A stretch of DNA of 64,000 nucleotides. Origin: Algibacter pacificus. Its GTDB lineage: Bacteria > Bacteroidota > Bacteroidia > Flavobacteriales > Flavobacteriaceae. The notes below the pieces were generated by a model. It was not told the origin of the DNA. It saw only the letters and a list, made by a program, of their open reading frames with translations, and ran no database searches. Each line of letters starts with the position of its first letter. Positions within the stretch are counted from its first letter, which is position 1. The translations under genes and the position numbers were made by a program. Location: assembly GCF_008033385.1 (NCBI RefSeq), contig NZ_VOGY01000007.1, positions 62,001 through 126,000 of the forward strand, written 5' to 3'. Positions 28,374-38,024 of the stretch are shown piece after piece.

Positions 28374-29036
28374 ATGAATTCAAAACTAATTGCTCCATCT
28401 ATGCTTGCTGCCGATTTCGGCAACCTTCAACGCGACACCGAAATGGTAAATAATAGCGATGCCGATTGGTTTCATATCGATGTAATGGACGGGCATTTTG
28501 TACCAAACATTTCTTATGGAATGCCAGTAATTGCAGCCATAAAAAAACACGCTACAAAACCGTTGGATGTGCATTTAATGATTGAAAAGCCCGAACGCTA
28601 TATTGAAGAATTTGCAAAAGTAGGCGCCGATATTATTACCGTACACCACGAATCTACCGTGCATTTGCACCGTACCCTTACACAAATTGAAGACGCCGGT
28701 TGTAAAGCTGGTGTGGTTTTAAACCTAACCACTCCGGTTTCTGTTTTAGAAGATATCTTACCTAAATGCCATATGGTACTGCTTATGTCTATTAACCCTG
28801 GTTTTGGAGGCCAAAAATTTGAAGACATGACCTATAATCGCGTAAAAAAATTGCGCGCCATGATAGACCAACAAGGTTTAAACACCCGAATAGAAATTGA
28901 TGGCGGCGTTACCGATAAAAACATTAAACAACTGGCTAAAGCAGGTGCCGATGTTTTTGTAGCCGGAAGCCATGTCTTTAAAAGTGAAAACCAAACAGAA
29001 ACTATTAAGCAATTAAAAATGCTTGCTAATTCCTAA
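28374..29036 (+). CDS. rpe: Ribulose-phosphate 3-epimerase
   Basis: The 220-residue TIM-barrel enzyme interconverts ribulose-5-phosphate and xylulose-5-phosphate in the pentose phosphate pathway. Diagnostic motifs are PSMLAADFGNL, HIDVMDGHFVPN (metal-binding His and catalytic Asp), LMSINPGFGGQKF, and EIDGGVTDKNI (second catalytic Asp). It is a single gene; its stop overlaps that of the convergent CBS gene by 4 bp. Confidence 0.96.
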   Translation: MNSKLIAPSMLAADFGNLQRDTEMVNNSDADWFHIDVMDGHFVPNISYGMPVIAAIKKHATKPLDVHLMIEKPERYIEEFAKVGADIITVHHESTVHLHRTLTQIEDAGCKAGVVLNLTTPVSVLEDILPKCHMVLLMSINPGFGGQKFEDMTYNRVKKLRAMIDQQGLNTRIEIDGGVTDKNIKQLAKAGADVFVAGSHVFKSENQTETIKQLKMLANS

Positions 29037-29452
29037 GCCTCTTTTAAAAAATAGTTTAACAAATCTCTAGTAGTAACAATACCCAACAAAACACCGTCCT
29101 TTTCAATAGGTAAAGAGTGAAACCCTTTATTAGCTAAAATTGAAGTTACCTCTTTTATAGTGGTTTCTGGATCTATGGTGGTAATATCTTTCGCCATAAC
29201 CTGGTCTATAGTAAAGTTATTAGGCACCTCGCTATCTAAACTGTGTTTATCGCCTGCAATAACTTTAGGTATACTAATACGCATTAAATCGGTATAACTT
29301 ATCATCCCGATAATGCACTCGCCTTCAACCACAGGAATGTGCTTAACTCGATACCTATTAAAAAGCATTTCGGCGCGTTTTAAATCATCTTCTCTAGTTA
29401 AACCTATAATTTTTTTAGTCATTATGGTCGATATGGGTGTGTTCAATGTCAT
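29033..29452 (-). CDS. CBS-domain pair protein
   Basis: The 139-residue protein consists of two CBS motifs: about residues 8-60 (RVKHIPVVEGECIIGMISYTDLMRI) and 78-136 (GFHSLPIEKDGVLLGIVTTRDLL). Such stand-alone Bateman modules bind adenine nucleotides and act as regulators, but the partner is not evident. An FNR/CRP-like palindrome lies about 58 bp upstream of its start (see 29504-29515). Confidence 0.85.
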   Translation of the reverse strand: MTLNTPISTIMTKKIIGLTREDDLKRAEMLFNRYRVKHIPVVEGECIIGMISYTDLMRISIPKVIAGDKHSLDSEVPNNFTIDQVMAKDITTIDPETTIKEVTSILANKGFHSLPIEKDGVLLGIVTTRDLLNYFLKEA

Positions 29453-29503
29453 AATCTAATGTTTTAAAAAAGTAAATTTAAACAAGAAAAATAAAGGAAT
29501 ATA

Positions 29504-29515
29504 TGATATATATCA
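29504..29515 (-). promoter_or_regulatory. FNR/CRP-like palindrome upstream of the CBS gene
   Basis: TGATATATATCA is a perfect 12-bp palindrome of the form TGAT-N4-ATCA, the core of CRP/FNR-family operators. On the minus strand a near-consensus -7 box TAAATTTA lies at 29473-29480. That would put the palindrome centre near -41.5 from the expected start site. Confidence 0.35.
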
Positions 29516-29551
29516 CATAACCTAAAAGCTCAAAAGCTAAACCTATAAATT

Positions 29552-29592
29552 AAAAAAGCGAAACATATTATAAATAAACATGCCTCGCTTTA
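29552..29592 (-). terminator. Terminator after tRNA-Arg
   Basis: AAAGCGA/TCGCTTT forms a 7-bp stem with a 23-nt loop and is followed on the minus strand by a T-run. It begins 7 nt after the tRNA. Confidence 0.6.
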
Positions 29593-29598
29593 ATTTAG

Positions 29599-29672
29599 TG
29601 ACCGCGAAGGGATTCGAACCCCCAACCCTCAGAGCCGAAATCTGATATTCTATCCAGTTGAACTACGCAGCC
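29599..29672 (-). tRNA. tRNA-Arg (TCG)
   Basis: A 74-nt cloverleaf is read on the minus strand. Acceptor GGCTGCG pairs with CGCGGTC (two G-U pairs) and the anticodon stem is TCAGA/TCTGA. The anticodon loop TTTCGGC gives UCG, which reads CGA and probably other CGN codons. The T arm contains GGTTCGAATCC. CCA is not encoded. Confidence 0.95.
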
Positions 29673-29695
29673 ATTTTCCGTTTAAACGATATATT

Positions 29696-30145
29696 TTAAC
29701 TTAATTTTTGTTTTACTATTGATGAAATGGTTTTACCATCGGCTTGACCTGCAAGTTTACCACTTACAATGCCCATAACTTTACCCATATCTTTCATGCC
29801 TTCTGCGCCTACTTGAGCTATGGTAGCTATAACTACTTTTTCAATTTCATCTTCCGATAAGGCTTCGGGCAAAAACTGAGAAATAACATCAGCCTCTGCA
29901 ATTTCAGGAGCAGCTAAATCTTCTCTTCCTTGTTCTAAATAAACGGCTGCACTATCACGACGTTGTTTTACTTGTTTTTGAAGTATTTTAAGTTCTTGAT
30001 CTTCAGTTAAATCTTCTTTAGCTCCACTTTCTGTTTGTGCCAACAAAATGGCCGATTTTACAGCACGTAAAGCTGCAAGTGCGGTTTGATCTTTAGATTT
30101 CATTGCGTTTTTAAGCGCCGTCATTACTTCGTCTTGTAAACCCAT
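29696..30145 (-). CDS. GatB/YqeY domain protein
   Basis: The 149-residue protein is of the YqeY type, with MGLQDEVMTALKNAMKSKD at the start and the GatB/YqeY domain with QFLPEALSEDEIEKVV and DMGKVMGIVSGKLAGQADG. The domain resembles the tRNA-interacting tail of the GatB amidotransferase subunit. The stand-alone protein's function is not established. It is encoded 24 bp upstream of tRNA-Arg on the same strand, so the tRNA may be co-transcribed with it. Confidence 0.9.
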   Translation of the reverse strand: MGLQDEVMTALKNAMKSKDQTALAALRAVKSAILLAQTESGAKEDLTEDQELKILQKQVKQRRDSAAVYLEQGREDLAAPEIAEADVISQFLPEALSEDEIEKVVIATIAQVGAEGMKDMGKVMGIVSGKLAGQADGKTISSIVKQKLS

Positions 30146-30337
30146 TGTTCAATTTATTTAGTATGCGAAGATAAAAAAAACTTAGTATTATCAACTACTA
30201 TTCTAACATAAACTCGATACAGAAAGCATATTAAAATAACGGCCTACTTTATAATAAAAATAAAATAACTTCAATAAAATTAGGTTTTCACAAAAATTCT
30301 ATTAAATTAATCCAGAGTCTAATTCTAAAAATACTAC

Positions 30338-31201
30338 ATGAGGCAATTAAAAATTACGAAACAAGTTACCAACCGCGAGTCAAAATCCTTAGACAAATAC
30401 CTCCAAGACATAAGTAAAATACCATTAATTACAGCAGAAGAAGAGGTAGAATTAGCCCAATTAATAAAAAAAGGCGACCAAAAAGCTCTAGATACGCTCA
30501 CAACGGCCAATTTAAGGTTTGTAGTTTCTGTCTCAAAACAATATCAAAATCAAGGTTTAAGTTTGCCCGATTTAATCAATGAAGGCAATGCTGGCCTGGT
30601 AAAAGCGGCGAAACGCTTTGATGAAACTCGAGGTTTTAAATTCATCTCTTATGCCGTTTGGTGGATTCGTCAAGCAATTCTTCAAGCTTTAGCCGAACAA
30701 TCTCGAATAGTTAGATTACCTTTGAACAAAATTGGCTCGATTAATAAAATTAATAAAGCCTATTCATTTTTAGAACAAGAAAACGAAAGAGCACCAAGTG
30801 CGCAGGAAATTGCTAGTAAATTAGATCTTACGTTAAGCGATGTTAAACAGTCTATGAAAATTTCGGGACGCCATGTTTCAATGGATGCTCCGTTTCAAGA
30901 AGGTGAAACATCAAATTTGTATGATGTAATAAATTCTGGCGAATCACCAAAACCAGATTCTGGTTTAATGCAGGATGCCTTAAATATTGAAGTTAACCGG
31001 GCTTTAAATTCCCTTTCGGAAAAAGAAGCAGAGGTTATTCGCCATTATTACGGCATAAGTAGAAAACAACCCATGAGCCTCCAAGAAATTGGCGACTCTT
31101 TTGGTTTAACACGAGAACGTGTAAGACAAATAAAAGAAAAAGGCATTCGTAGATTGCGACAAGCCTCGAAAAGTAAAGTATTAAAAACGTATTTAGGATA
31201 A
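30338..31201 (+). CDS. rpoD: Primary sigma factor RpoD (short Bacteroidota type)
   Basis: The 287-residue sigma-70 factor covers regions 1.2 ([15 protein letters not shown]), 2 ([28 protein letters not shown] and [14 protein letters not shown]), 3 (HVSMDAPF) and 4 ([29 protein letters not shown]). It lacks region 1.1 and the long non-conserved insert, as is usual for Bacteroidota primary sigma factors that recognise TTTG/TAnnTTTG promoters. Such promoters are seen in this window. rpsU follows by 37 bp. Confidence 0.95.
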   Translation: MRQLKITKQVTNRESKSLDKYLQDISKIPLITAEEEVELAQLIKKGDQKALDTLTTANLRFVVSVSKQYQNQGLSLPDLINEGNAGLVKAAKRFDETRGFKFISYAVWWIRQAILQALAEQSRIVRLPLNKIGSINKINKAYSFLEQENERAPSAQEIASKLDLTLSDVKQSMKISGRHVSMDAPFQEGETSNLYDVINSGESPKPDSGLMQDALNIEVNRALNSLSEKEAEVIRHYYGISRKQPMSLQEIGDSFGLTRERVRQIKEKGIRRLRQASKSKVLKTYLG

Positions 31202-31238
31202 GCCTAAAACTTAAAATCAATTATTAAAAAGAGTATCT

Positions 31239-31433
31239 ATGTTAAAGATTATTGTAAAAGATGGTGAAAATATAGAGCGTGCCTTAAAACGCTACAAAAG
31301 AAAACACCGTAACATTAAAGTAATGCAAAATTTACGTGAGGGGCAATTTTTCACCAAACCATCGGTTAAACATCGTCGTCAAATTCAAAAAGCAGCTTAC
31401 ATTCAAAATTTAAGAGACCAAGAAGAAGTATAG
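31239..31433 (+). CDS. rpsU: 30S ribosomal protein S21
   Basis: The 64-residue basic protein has the S21 pattern: IIVKDGENIERALKRYKRK, then KPSVKHRRQIQKAAYIQ. It is co-located with rpoD, echoing the ancient rpsU-rpoD association known in other phyla though in the reverse order. A terminator follows. Confidence 0.96.
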   Translation: MLKIIVKDGENIERALKRYKRKHRNIKVMQNLREGQFFTKPSVKHRRQIQKAAYIQNLRDQEEV

Positions 31434-31455
31434 TCTTTTATAGTTTGAAGCTTAT

Positions 31456-31493
31456 AAAAAATCCCATTCGATTTATTCGTAATGGGATTTTTT
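31456..31493. terminator. Bidirectional terminator between rpsU and the DUF2797 gene
   Basis: AAAAAATCCCATT and AATGGGATTTTTT form a stem of about 13 bp with a 12-nt loop. The A/T runs give it T-tracts on both strands, serving both convergent genes. Confidence 0.85.
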
Positions 31494-31494
31494 A

Positions 31495-32286
31495 TTATAA
31501 CGTGATTCTTACCACCAAGCCTTCATTAGAACGAATATTAAAAACGATACCATCTTCAAAAATAAGATACTGTCCTTTAATGCCCACTAAGGTCCCTGTG
31601 TACTTTAAATCTTTTTTAATATTTAAACTCTTTGGCTTCTCTGGGTATTTATTTACCGGAAATTGAATATGTGTTTCTTGATTATTTTCTATAAAATAAG
31701 GTTTCGCTTCCTCTGGTATATATTGTTTTAAACGATCGCGCCATTCCAATAAATTTTCGTCTTCAATATCGTTTTTAAGCATTTTACGCCAGTTTGTTTT
31801 ATCTGCCACATAATCTTTTAAAGCCACCTCTGTAATACCAGCTAAATACCTGTTAGGTACTTCTACAATTTCAAGTGCTTCGTGTGCTCCCTGATCAATC
31901 CACCGTGTTGGTACTTGAGTTTTTCTAGTAACCCCCACTTTTACATTGCTAGAATTTGCCAAATACACAATATGCGGTTGCAATTGCACCTTTTTTTCGT
32001 ATTCTAAATCGCGATCTTCTTTACCTAAATGCGCGGTACTTAATTCGGGACGCATAATCCAATCGCCGGTTTGTGCTAAGTTATAAAAACACTGTTTATC
32101 ATAACCTTGACGAAAAATAGGTTTATCCATTCCACAGTTTAAACATTGGTATTTTACAAACTCAATATTCAAGGTTTTTCCAAGTAATTGATTCATGTTT
32201 AAGAAATCAGATTCGAAAACCAAATAGTATTGAATAGGAGTGGTAAATTCCGTTTCCATTTTTGTTAAAACACCTTCGTAAGTCAT
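31495..32286 (-). CDS. DUF2797 protein
   Basis: The 263-residue protein is of the DUF2797 family. A possible zinc knuckle (Cys48, Cys51, Cys66 in YQCLNCGMDKP and YDKQCF) is followed by HIVYLANSSNVKVGVTRKTQVPTRWIDQGA, which resembles a GIY-YIG-like core, and by a C-terminal beta domain (TGTLVGIKGQYLIFEDG). The function is unknown, though the GIY-YIG resemblance makes a nuclease or nucleic-acid role conceivable. It is divergent from the GH3 gene, with only 45 bp between the starts. Confidence 0.85.
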   Translation of the reverse strand: MTYEGVLTKMETEFTTPIQYYLVFESDFLNMNQLLGKTLNIEFVKYQCLNCGMDKPIFRQGYDKQCFYNLAQTGDWIMRPELSTAHLGKEDRDLEYEKKVQLQPHIVYLANSSNVKVGVTRKTQVPTRWIDQGAHEALEIVEVPNRYLAGITEVALKDYVADKTNWRKMLKNDIEDENLLEWRDRLKQYIPEEAKPYFIENNQETHIQFPVNKYPEKPKSLNIKKDLKYTGTLVGIKGQYLIFEDGIVFNIRSNEGLVVRITL

Positions 32287-32331
32287 AAAAAAAAGTCTTA
32301 TTTTTAATAAAAATTAAAGATAAAAATAAAA

Positions 32332-33846
32332 ATGTCAATTCTCATGGTAAATTCAATTGCATCTTGGTTTTTAAAAAAACGATTTCATCAAATAGAATTG
32401 TTTTTAAAATATCCAAATGAAGTACAAAATGAATTGCTACAAAGTTTGTTACATACGGCTAAATACACGGAATTAGGTAAAAAATACGATTTTAAATCTA
32501 TAAAAAATTACCAAACTTTTGCTGAACGTATTCCTATACAAAATTATGACAATTGGCAAGATATTATTGAGAGATCCCGTAAAGGGGAAAATAATTTATT
32601 TTGGCCAACACCTATAAAATGGTTTGCAAAATCGAGTGGTACAACCAGAGCAAAAAGCAAGTTTATTCCGGTAAGTCAAGAATCTTTAGAAGATTGCCAC
32701 TATGCCGCAAGCAAAGATTTGTTATGTATGTATTTAAACAACAACGAAGATTCGCAATTATTTACAGGAAAAAGTTTACGCTTAGGCGGAAGTAAGGAGT
32801 TATATAAACGAAATGGCACTTCTTTTGGCGATTTATCAGCCATATTGATTGATAATATGCCATTTTGGGCAGAATATAGCAGTACTCCCAGTAACAAAGT
32901 ATCATTAATGAGTAATTGGGAACACAAAATGCAAGCTATTGTTGATGAAACCATACACGAAAATGTTACCAGTCTAGCTGGTGTACCATCCTGGATGTTA
33001 GTCCTGTTAAACAATGTATTGGAAACTACCCACAAGAAAAGCCTTCATGATGTTTGGCCTAACTTAGAAGTTTATTTTCATGGTGGCGTGAGCTTTTCAC
33101 CTTACATAGACCAATACCAGAAAATACTTCCAAAATCGGACTTTAAATATTATGAAATTTATAATGCTTCGGAAGGATTTTTTGCTATTCAAGATCGAAA
33201 TGATTCTGATGAATTACTACTTATGTTAGATTATGGTATTTTTTACGAGTTTATACCTATGGATATCTATGCCACGCCCGAGGAAAAAGCAATTCCTTTA
33301 AGCGAAGTAGAACTATATAAAAACTACGCCGTTATTATTACCACCAATGCTGGATTATGGCGTTATAAAATTGGCGATACGGTTCGCTTTACTAATTTAA
33401 GTCCGTACAGAATTAAAATATCTGGACGTACCAAACACCATATTAATGTTTTTGGCGAAGAGCTTATTATGGAAAATGCACAGGATGCCCTAAAGCAAGT
33501 TTGTGCAAAAACAGAAGCTGAAATAGTAGATTATACCGCTGCTCCTATTTTTATGGAAGGCAGAGAAAAAGGAGCTCACGAATGGCTTATTGAATTTAAA
33601 ACACCTCCTAATGATATCGAATATTTTAATGAATCTTTTGATAATGCTTTAAAGTCTTTAAACTCAGATTATGAAGCAAAACGCTTTAATAATATTACTT
33701 TAAACAGGCCTAAAATTAACGTAGCGAGAAAAAATTTATTTCATGATTGGCTTAAGAAAAACAACAAACTAGGCGGCCAACATAAAGTCCCCAGACTCTC
33801 AAATACCAGAGATTATTTAGAAGAATTATTACTATTAAATTCTTAA
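32332..33846 (+). CDS. GH3-family acyl-adenylating enzyme
   Basis: The 504-residue protein belongs to the GH3 (auxin-responsive promoter) family of ATP-dependent acyl-acid amido synthetases. Visible are the phosphate-binding motif FAKSSGTTRAKSKFIPVS (about residue 100), the segment YNASEGFFAIQD, and NAGLWRYKIGDTVRF with SGRTKHHINVFGEEL. Plant members join amino acids to hormones, while the substrate of the Bacteroidota members is not established. It is cytoplasmic and a single-gene unit. The start at ATG 32332 is kept; a second ATG four codons later is possible. Confidence 0.9.
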   Translation: MSILMVNSIASWFLKKRFHQIELFLKYPNEVQNELLQSLLHTAKYTELGKKYDFKSIKNYQTFAERIPIQNYDNWQDIIERSRKGENNLFWPTPIKWFAKSSGTTRAKSKFIPVSQESLEDCHYAASKDLLCMYLNNNEDSQLFTGKSLRLGGSKELYKRNGTSFGDLSAILIDNMPFWAEYSSTPSNKVSLMSNWEHKMQAIVDETIHENVTSLAGVPSWMLVLLNNVLETTHKKSLHDVWPNLEVYFHGGVSFSPYIDQYQKILPKSDFKYYEIYNASEGFFAIQDRNDSDELLLMLDYGIFYEFIPMDIYATPEEKAIPLSEVELYKNYAVIITTNAGLWRYKIGDTVRFTNLSPYRIKISGRTKHHINVFGEELIMENAQDALKQVCAKTEAEIVDYTAAPIFMEGREKGAHEWLIEFKTPPNDIEYFNESFDNALKSLNSDYEAKRFNNITLNRPKINVARKNLFHDWLKKNNKLGGQHKVPRLSNTRDYLEELLLLNS

Positions 33847-33861
33847 AATAACCCTATAACA

Positions 33862-33904
33862 TATCAATAAAAAACCACGCTTATGGCATGGTTTTTTATT
33901 GATA
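33862..33904. terminator. Bidirectional terminator between the GH3 gene and clpX
   Basis: Two 19-nt arms (33862-33880 and 33886-33904) pair with a single C-A mismatch around a 5-nt loop. The A/T runs inside the stem provide T-tracts on both strands. Confidence 0.85.
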
Positions 33905-33926
33905 TATGTAAAACTAAATCTTCTTA

Positions 33927-35159
33927 TTAAGACACTGCTTTCAATTTCTTAAGAGCTGTTTTAGTCAATTTATCTTCAGCGTAAGCTTTAGTAACTTTTA
34001 ATTCTTTATCCTCGCTACTTGGTAATTCAAACATAGCATCGGTTAAAATTTCTTCACATAAAGAACGTAATCCTCTAGCTCCTAATTTATATTCAATGGC
34101 TTTTCCTACAATAAAATCTAAAGCACCATCGGTTATAGAAAAATCTACTTCATCCATAGTAAACAGTTTTTTATACTGCTTAATAATAGCATTTTTAGGC
34201 TGTGTTAAAATAGCTCTTAATGTTTTTGCGTCTAAAGGATCCATGTAAGTTAGGACAGGAAGACGACCAATAATTTCCGGAATTAACCCAAAATCCTTTA
34301 AATCTTTAGGAATAATATATTGCAATAAATGGTTTTTATCTACCACATCATCAGAAATTGATGCGCTATAACCAACCGCTTGCATATTTAAACGTTTAGA
34401 AATAACACGTTCGATTCCATCAAAAGCACCACCGGCAATAAACAAGATATTTTCGGTATTCACTTCAATAAATTTTTGATCTGGATGCTTACGTCCTCCT
34501 TTTGGTGGTACATTAACAACCGTTCCTTCTAATAATTTAAGTAAAGCTTGCTGAACACCTTCACCAGAAACATCTCTAGTAATCGAAGGGTTGTCACTTT
34601 TACGAGCTATTTTATCGATTTCATCAATAAAAACAATCCCTTTTTCGGCCTTTTCTAAATTGTAATCTGCCGCTTGTAATAAACGGGTTAAAATACTTTC
34701 AACATCTTCACCAACATAACCAGCTTCGGTTAACACCGTAGCATCGACAATAGCTAAAGGCACATTAAGCATTTTAGCTATGGTTTTAGCCATTAAAGTT
34801 TTACCGGTACCGGTTTGCCCAACCATAATGATGTTACTTTTTTGAATTTCAATATCATCATTTGTTGGAGGCTGCAATAAACGTTTGTAGTGATTATATA
34901 CCGCAACAGACATCACTTTTTTAGTCATGTCTTGCCCAATAATATATTCATCTAAAAACGATTTAATATCTAAAGGCTTACGCAACTTTAATTCAGCCGA
35001 TAAATCGCCGCCATCGCTTTGTTTAGATTCCTCTATAACAATGCCATGCGCCTGCTCTATACATCTATCGCAAATGTGTGCATCTAATCCTGCTATTAAT
35101 AAGTTTGTTTCGGATTTTTTACGACCACAAAACGAACATTCTAATTCTTCTTTTGCCAT
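33927..35159 (-). CDS. clpX: ClpX unfoldase subunit of the ClpXP protease
   Basis: The 410-residue protein has an N-terminal zinc-binding domain with Cys8, Cys11, Cys30 and Cys33, an AAA+ core with Walker A GQTGTGKT (114-121) and Walker [11 protein letters not shown], and the sensor-2 motif [13 protein letters not shown]. It unfolds substrates for ClpP. It is downstream of clpP on the same strand (72-bp gap) in the tig-clpP-clpX set. Confidence 0.97.
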   Translation of the reverse strand: MAKEELECSFCGRKKSETNLLIAGLDAHICDRCIEQAHGIVIEESKQSDGGDLSAELKLRKPLDIKSFLDEYIIGQDMTKKVMSVAVYNHYKRLLQPPTNDDIEIQKSNIIMVGQTGTGKTLMAKTIAKMLNVPLAIVDATVLTEAGYVGEDVESILTRLLQAADYNLEKAEKGIVFIDEIDKIARKSDNPSITRDVSGEGVQQALLKLLEGTVVNVPPKGGRKHPDQKFIEVNTENILFIAGGAFDGIERVISKRLNMQAVGYSASISDDVVDKNHLLQYIIPKDLKDFGLIPEIIGRLPVLTYMDPLDAKTLRAILTQPKNAIIKQYKKLFTMDEVDFSITDGALDFIVGKAIEYKLGARGLRSLCEEILTDAMFELPSSEDKELKVTKAYAEDKLTKTALKKLKAVS

Positions 35160-35231
35160 TAATTTTTTTTTCAGAGGTTAAAAACCCTCAAATTACTTTA
35201 TATCAACACTTTAAAATTAGCGTTTTTTTTA

Positions 35232-35906
35232 TTAATTACGCGCCAAAATCTCGTCAATCATACCGTATTCTTTAGCTTTATCTGCTTTCATCCAGTAATC
35301 TCTATCACTATCTTCGTAAACTTTGTCGTAATCCTGCCCAGAGTGCTTACTTATAATATTATATAGCTCTTCTTTTAATATTAAAATTTCTCTAGCCGTA
35401 ATTTCAATATCACTAGCTTGTCCTTGGGCACCACCTAAAGGTTGGTGTATCATAACACGAGAATGTGTTAAACCACTACGTTTACCTTTGGCACCTGCAC
35501 ATAATAAAACCGCTCCCATAGAAGCCGCCATACCTGTACAAATAGTTGCTACATCTGGCTTTATAAATTGCATGGTATCGTAAATACCTAAACCAGCGTA
35601 TACACTTCCTCCTGGAGAGTTGATGTACATTTGAATATCTTTGTTAGCATCTACACTTTCTAAAAACAATAACTGTGCTTGTACAATATTAGCAATATTA
35701 TCGTCTATTCCTGTTCCTAAAAAAAGGATACGATCCATCATTAATCTTGAAAACACATCCAATTGAGAAATGTTTAACTGACGTTCCTCAATAATATAAG
35801 GCGTCATGTTTTGGGGCATCATACTACTTACAATTTTATTGTAATATGTACTGCTTATTCCTTGATCTTTTATCGCGAATTTTTCAAATTCTTTTGCGTA
35901 ATCCAT
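35232..35906 (-). CDS. clpP: ATP-dependent Clp protease proteolytic subunit
   Basis: The 224-residue serine protease has the complete triad: Ser129 (GMAASMGA), His154 (VMIHQPLGG) and Asp203 (DRDYWM). The N-terminal extension (about 30 residues) is longer than in E. coli and may be a propeptide. It forms the ClpP chamber and works with the ClpX encoded next to it. The ATG at 35906 follows a 129-bp spacer after tig that contains the tig terminator. Confidence 0.97.
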   Translation of the reverse strand: MDYAKEFEKFAIKDQGISSTYYNKIVSSMMPQNMTPYIIEERQLNISQLDVFSRLMMDRILFLGTGIDDNIANIVQAQLLFLESVDANKDIQMYINSPGGSVYAGLGIYDTMQFIKPDVATICTGMAASMGAVLLCAGAKGKRSGLTHSRVMIHQPLGGAQGQASDIEITAREILILKEELYNIISKHSGQDYDKVYEDSDRDYWMKADKAKEYGMIDEILARN

Positions 35907-35976
35907 ATCTTATTATATTATTTTTTTCGATTAACACTTTGATTGACATCTAAATGTGTTAAAACCTGTATTTTGA

Positions 35977-36013
35977 ACAAAAAAGCGCCTAAATCAAATA
36001 GATTTAAGCGCCT
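35977..36013 (-). terminator. Terminator after tig
   Basis: GCGCCTAAATC pairs with GATTTAAGCGC (one mismatch) around a 5-nt loop. A T-run follows on the minus strand. Confidence 0.75.
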
Positions 36014-36035
36014 AAGATAAACATTTATTATTTAT

Positions 36036-37364
36036 TTATTTGTCGCCATAAACTTCTTTAACAAAGTTTTCGTAACTTAATTCTTTAACTTCAAGGTTTG
36101 CTTTTTCTTTGTAAACCGATAATAATTTCTGACTTACTAATTGCTCTGAAATACGACGTGCTTCTTTTTGATCTGATAATACACGCGCAGCAATATCGTC
36201 TAATTCTTTATCTGAAGGATTTAATTGACCAAATTGAGCCATTTGTCCTTTAATCATTTCTTTGGCATGATTTTTAATATCGTCCATAGTAACTTGCACG
36301 TTATTACTTTCGATTAATTTACCTTCAATTAATTGGTAACGTAAGCTTTTTTCAGACTTCTCATACTCTTCCTTAGCTTGGTCTGCATCAATTGGTTGCT
36401 CACCTGCAGTTTGCATCCATTTTGTTAAAAACTCTGCTGGTAAATCGAATTTAGTATTTTCAACTAAATATTCAGTCACATCGTTTAATAACTTTTGGTC
36501 TGCTTGTTGTGCAAATTGCTTTTCAGCATCTTCTTTTATTTTAGCTCTAACTTCTGAAACCGATTTTACTGTACCTTCTCCAAAAAGCTTATCGAATAAG
36601 TCTTGATCTAAATCGGCTAATTCTCTTTTATTAATTTCAGAAATAGTAAAAGACACTTCTATATCTAAACCATGAACTTCATCGTGACCTAATTTTAATG
36701 CATGCATTAAATCGTGATCATCTTCAAAAAGACCTTTGGTTTGTAACACAATAACATCTCCTGCTTTTGCACCAATAAATTGTTTTGCTGTTGCTTCGCC
36801 TTTAAATTTATCTAAAGTTAAAGTTACTGTATTATCAACTTCTTTTTCTTCGTTAGTATAAGTTCCGGTAATTTCGCTATCGGCATCCACAACATCTTGA
36901 GGAACTAACTCACCGTATTGTTTTTGAATACGCTCAATTTGCTCGTCAATCATTTTATCATCTGCAATAATATTGTATTGCGTGATCGCTTTATCCCCTT
37001 TTATCTCTACTTCAAATTCTGGTGCTAAACCTAATTCAAATTCAAATGAAAACTTATCGGCATCCCAATCAATTTCATCTTGAGTTTTTGGTAATGGTTG
37101 CCCAAGAACATCCAATTTCTCTTCGGTTAAATACTTGTTTAAAGCATCTTGTAAAAGCTTGTTTACTTCATCAACTAAAACCGCTTTTCCGTATTGTTTT
37201 TTAACCATTCCCATTGGCACATGCCCTTTTCTAAATCCAGGAATATTTGCTGTTTTGCGGTAATCTGTTAATATTTTTTCAACTTTATCGCTATAATCTT
37301 CTTTTGCGATATCTACTTTTACCACAGCATTTAATGCATCAACGTTTTCTCTTGTAATATTCAT
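36036..37364 (-). CDS. tig: Trigger factor chaperone
   Basis: The 442-residue protein has the ribosome-binding N-terminal domain with its signature loop (IPGFRKGHVPMGMVKKQYG), a central PPIase-like domain (about 150-240), and the C-terminal helical arms. The central domain lacks clear FKBP catalytic residues, as in other Bacteroidota. It binds nascent chains at the ribosome. It heads the tig-clpP-clpX series and has a good upstream promoter. Confidence 0.93.
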   Translation of the reverse strand: MNITRENVDALNAVVKVDIAKEDYSDKVEKILTDYRKTANIPGFRKGHVPMGMVKKQYGKAVLVDEVNKLLQDALNKYLTEEKLDVLGQPLPKTQDEIDWDADKFSFEFELGLAPEFEVEIKGDKAITQYNIIADDKMIDEQIERIQKQYGELVPQDVVDADSEITGTYTNEEKEVDNTVTLTLDKFKGEATAKQFIGAKAGDVIVLQTKGLFEDDHDLMHALKLGHDEVHGLDIEVSFTISEINKRELADLDQDLFDKLFGEGTVKSVSEVRAKIKEDAEKQFAQQADQKLLNDVTEYLVENTKFDLPAEFLTKWMQTAGEQPIDADQAKEEYEKSEKSLRYQLIEGKLIESNNVQVTMDDIKNHAKEMIKGQMAQFGQLNPSDKELDDIAARVLSDQKEARRISEQLVSQKLLSVYKEKANLEVKELSYENFVKEVYGDK

Positions 37365-37514
37365 TTTTAATGATATAAGCCTGAAAAGGCATTTAACAAT
37401 TAGGTTTAAAAACCTTATATAATTTTTAGTTTCCTATTTTAAATTGAAAATTATTATTTCTGAAAAAATAATCTAATATTTTATTAAAAAATTTTCGCAA
37501 TTAAAAACGGGATG

Positions 37515-37545
37515 CAAAAGTACAATATTTTTAAATCCCAACAAA
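37515..37545 (-). promoter_or_regulatory. Bacteroidota-type promoter for tig
   Basis: Read on the minus strand, TTTG (37545-37542) and TACTTTTG (37522-37515) are 19 bp apart, fitting TTTG-N19-TAnnTTTG. The predicted leader before the tig ATG is about 145 nt. Confidence 0.75.
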
Positions 37546-37658
37546 GTTTTTAATTTGCTGATTTTATGAGGTTTCCTTTACACACACCACATAACGACAA
37601 GTCCGTTTATCGCTCTACAAGATTATCCGTTTAGAAACTAGAAAAGTTACCCTAATTT

Positions 37659-38012
37659 TTAGGACTCCTTGGTATCCTTTCCAATAAAAGATTGTAAAAG
37701 GGATTGAAGTATAGATAAAAGCACGCTAAACAATATAGCCCACCAAATACTATCTACTGAAAACCCACCAATAAACTCACTTGCTAAAAGGATTATTAAG
37801 CCATTTATTACCAACAAAAACAGTCCTAAAGTAAGTACGGTTACTGGTAATGTAAAAATGACTAAAATAGGTTTCACCAAAAGGTTTAAAATGGATAACA
37901 CTACAGCTACAATGACGGCAGACAGATAACCATCTACATGAACGCCCGAAAGCACATTGGCTAATACAAATACGGCTATCGCATTTACTAAAAGTTTAAT
38001 TATTATATTCAT
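37659..38012 (-). CDS. Four-helix membrane protein of the phage-holin IV (Mycobacterium type) family
   Basis: The 117-residue protein has four hydrophobic helices. The pattern LNLLVKPILVIFTLPVTVLTLGLFLLVINGLIILLA is typical of the family often named phage holin superfamily IV. No phage genes are near, so it is a chromosomal membrane protein of unknown function rather than a lysis protein. The gene follows the alpha/beta hydrolase gene by 12 bp. Confidence 0.85.
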   Translation of the reverse strand: MNIIIKLLVNAIAVFVLANVLSGVHVDGYLSAVIVAVVLSILNLLVKPILVIFTLPVTVLTLGLFLLVINGLIILLASEFIGGFSVDSIWWAILFSVLLSILQSLLQSFIGKDTKES

Positions 38013-38024
38013 AATATTTATGTT

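Noticed and set aside
37659-38012. Holin-like gene as evidence of a prophage
   Set aside because: No integrase, capsid, tail or lysin genes lie nearby; the neighbours are housekeeping genes.
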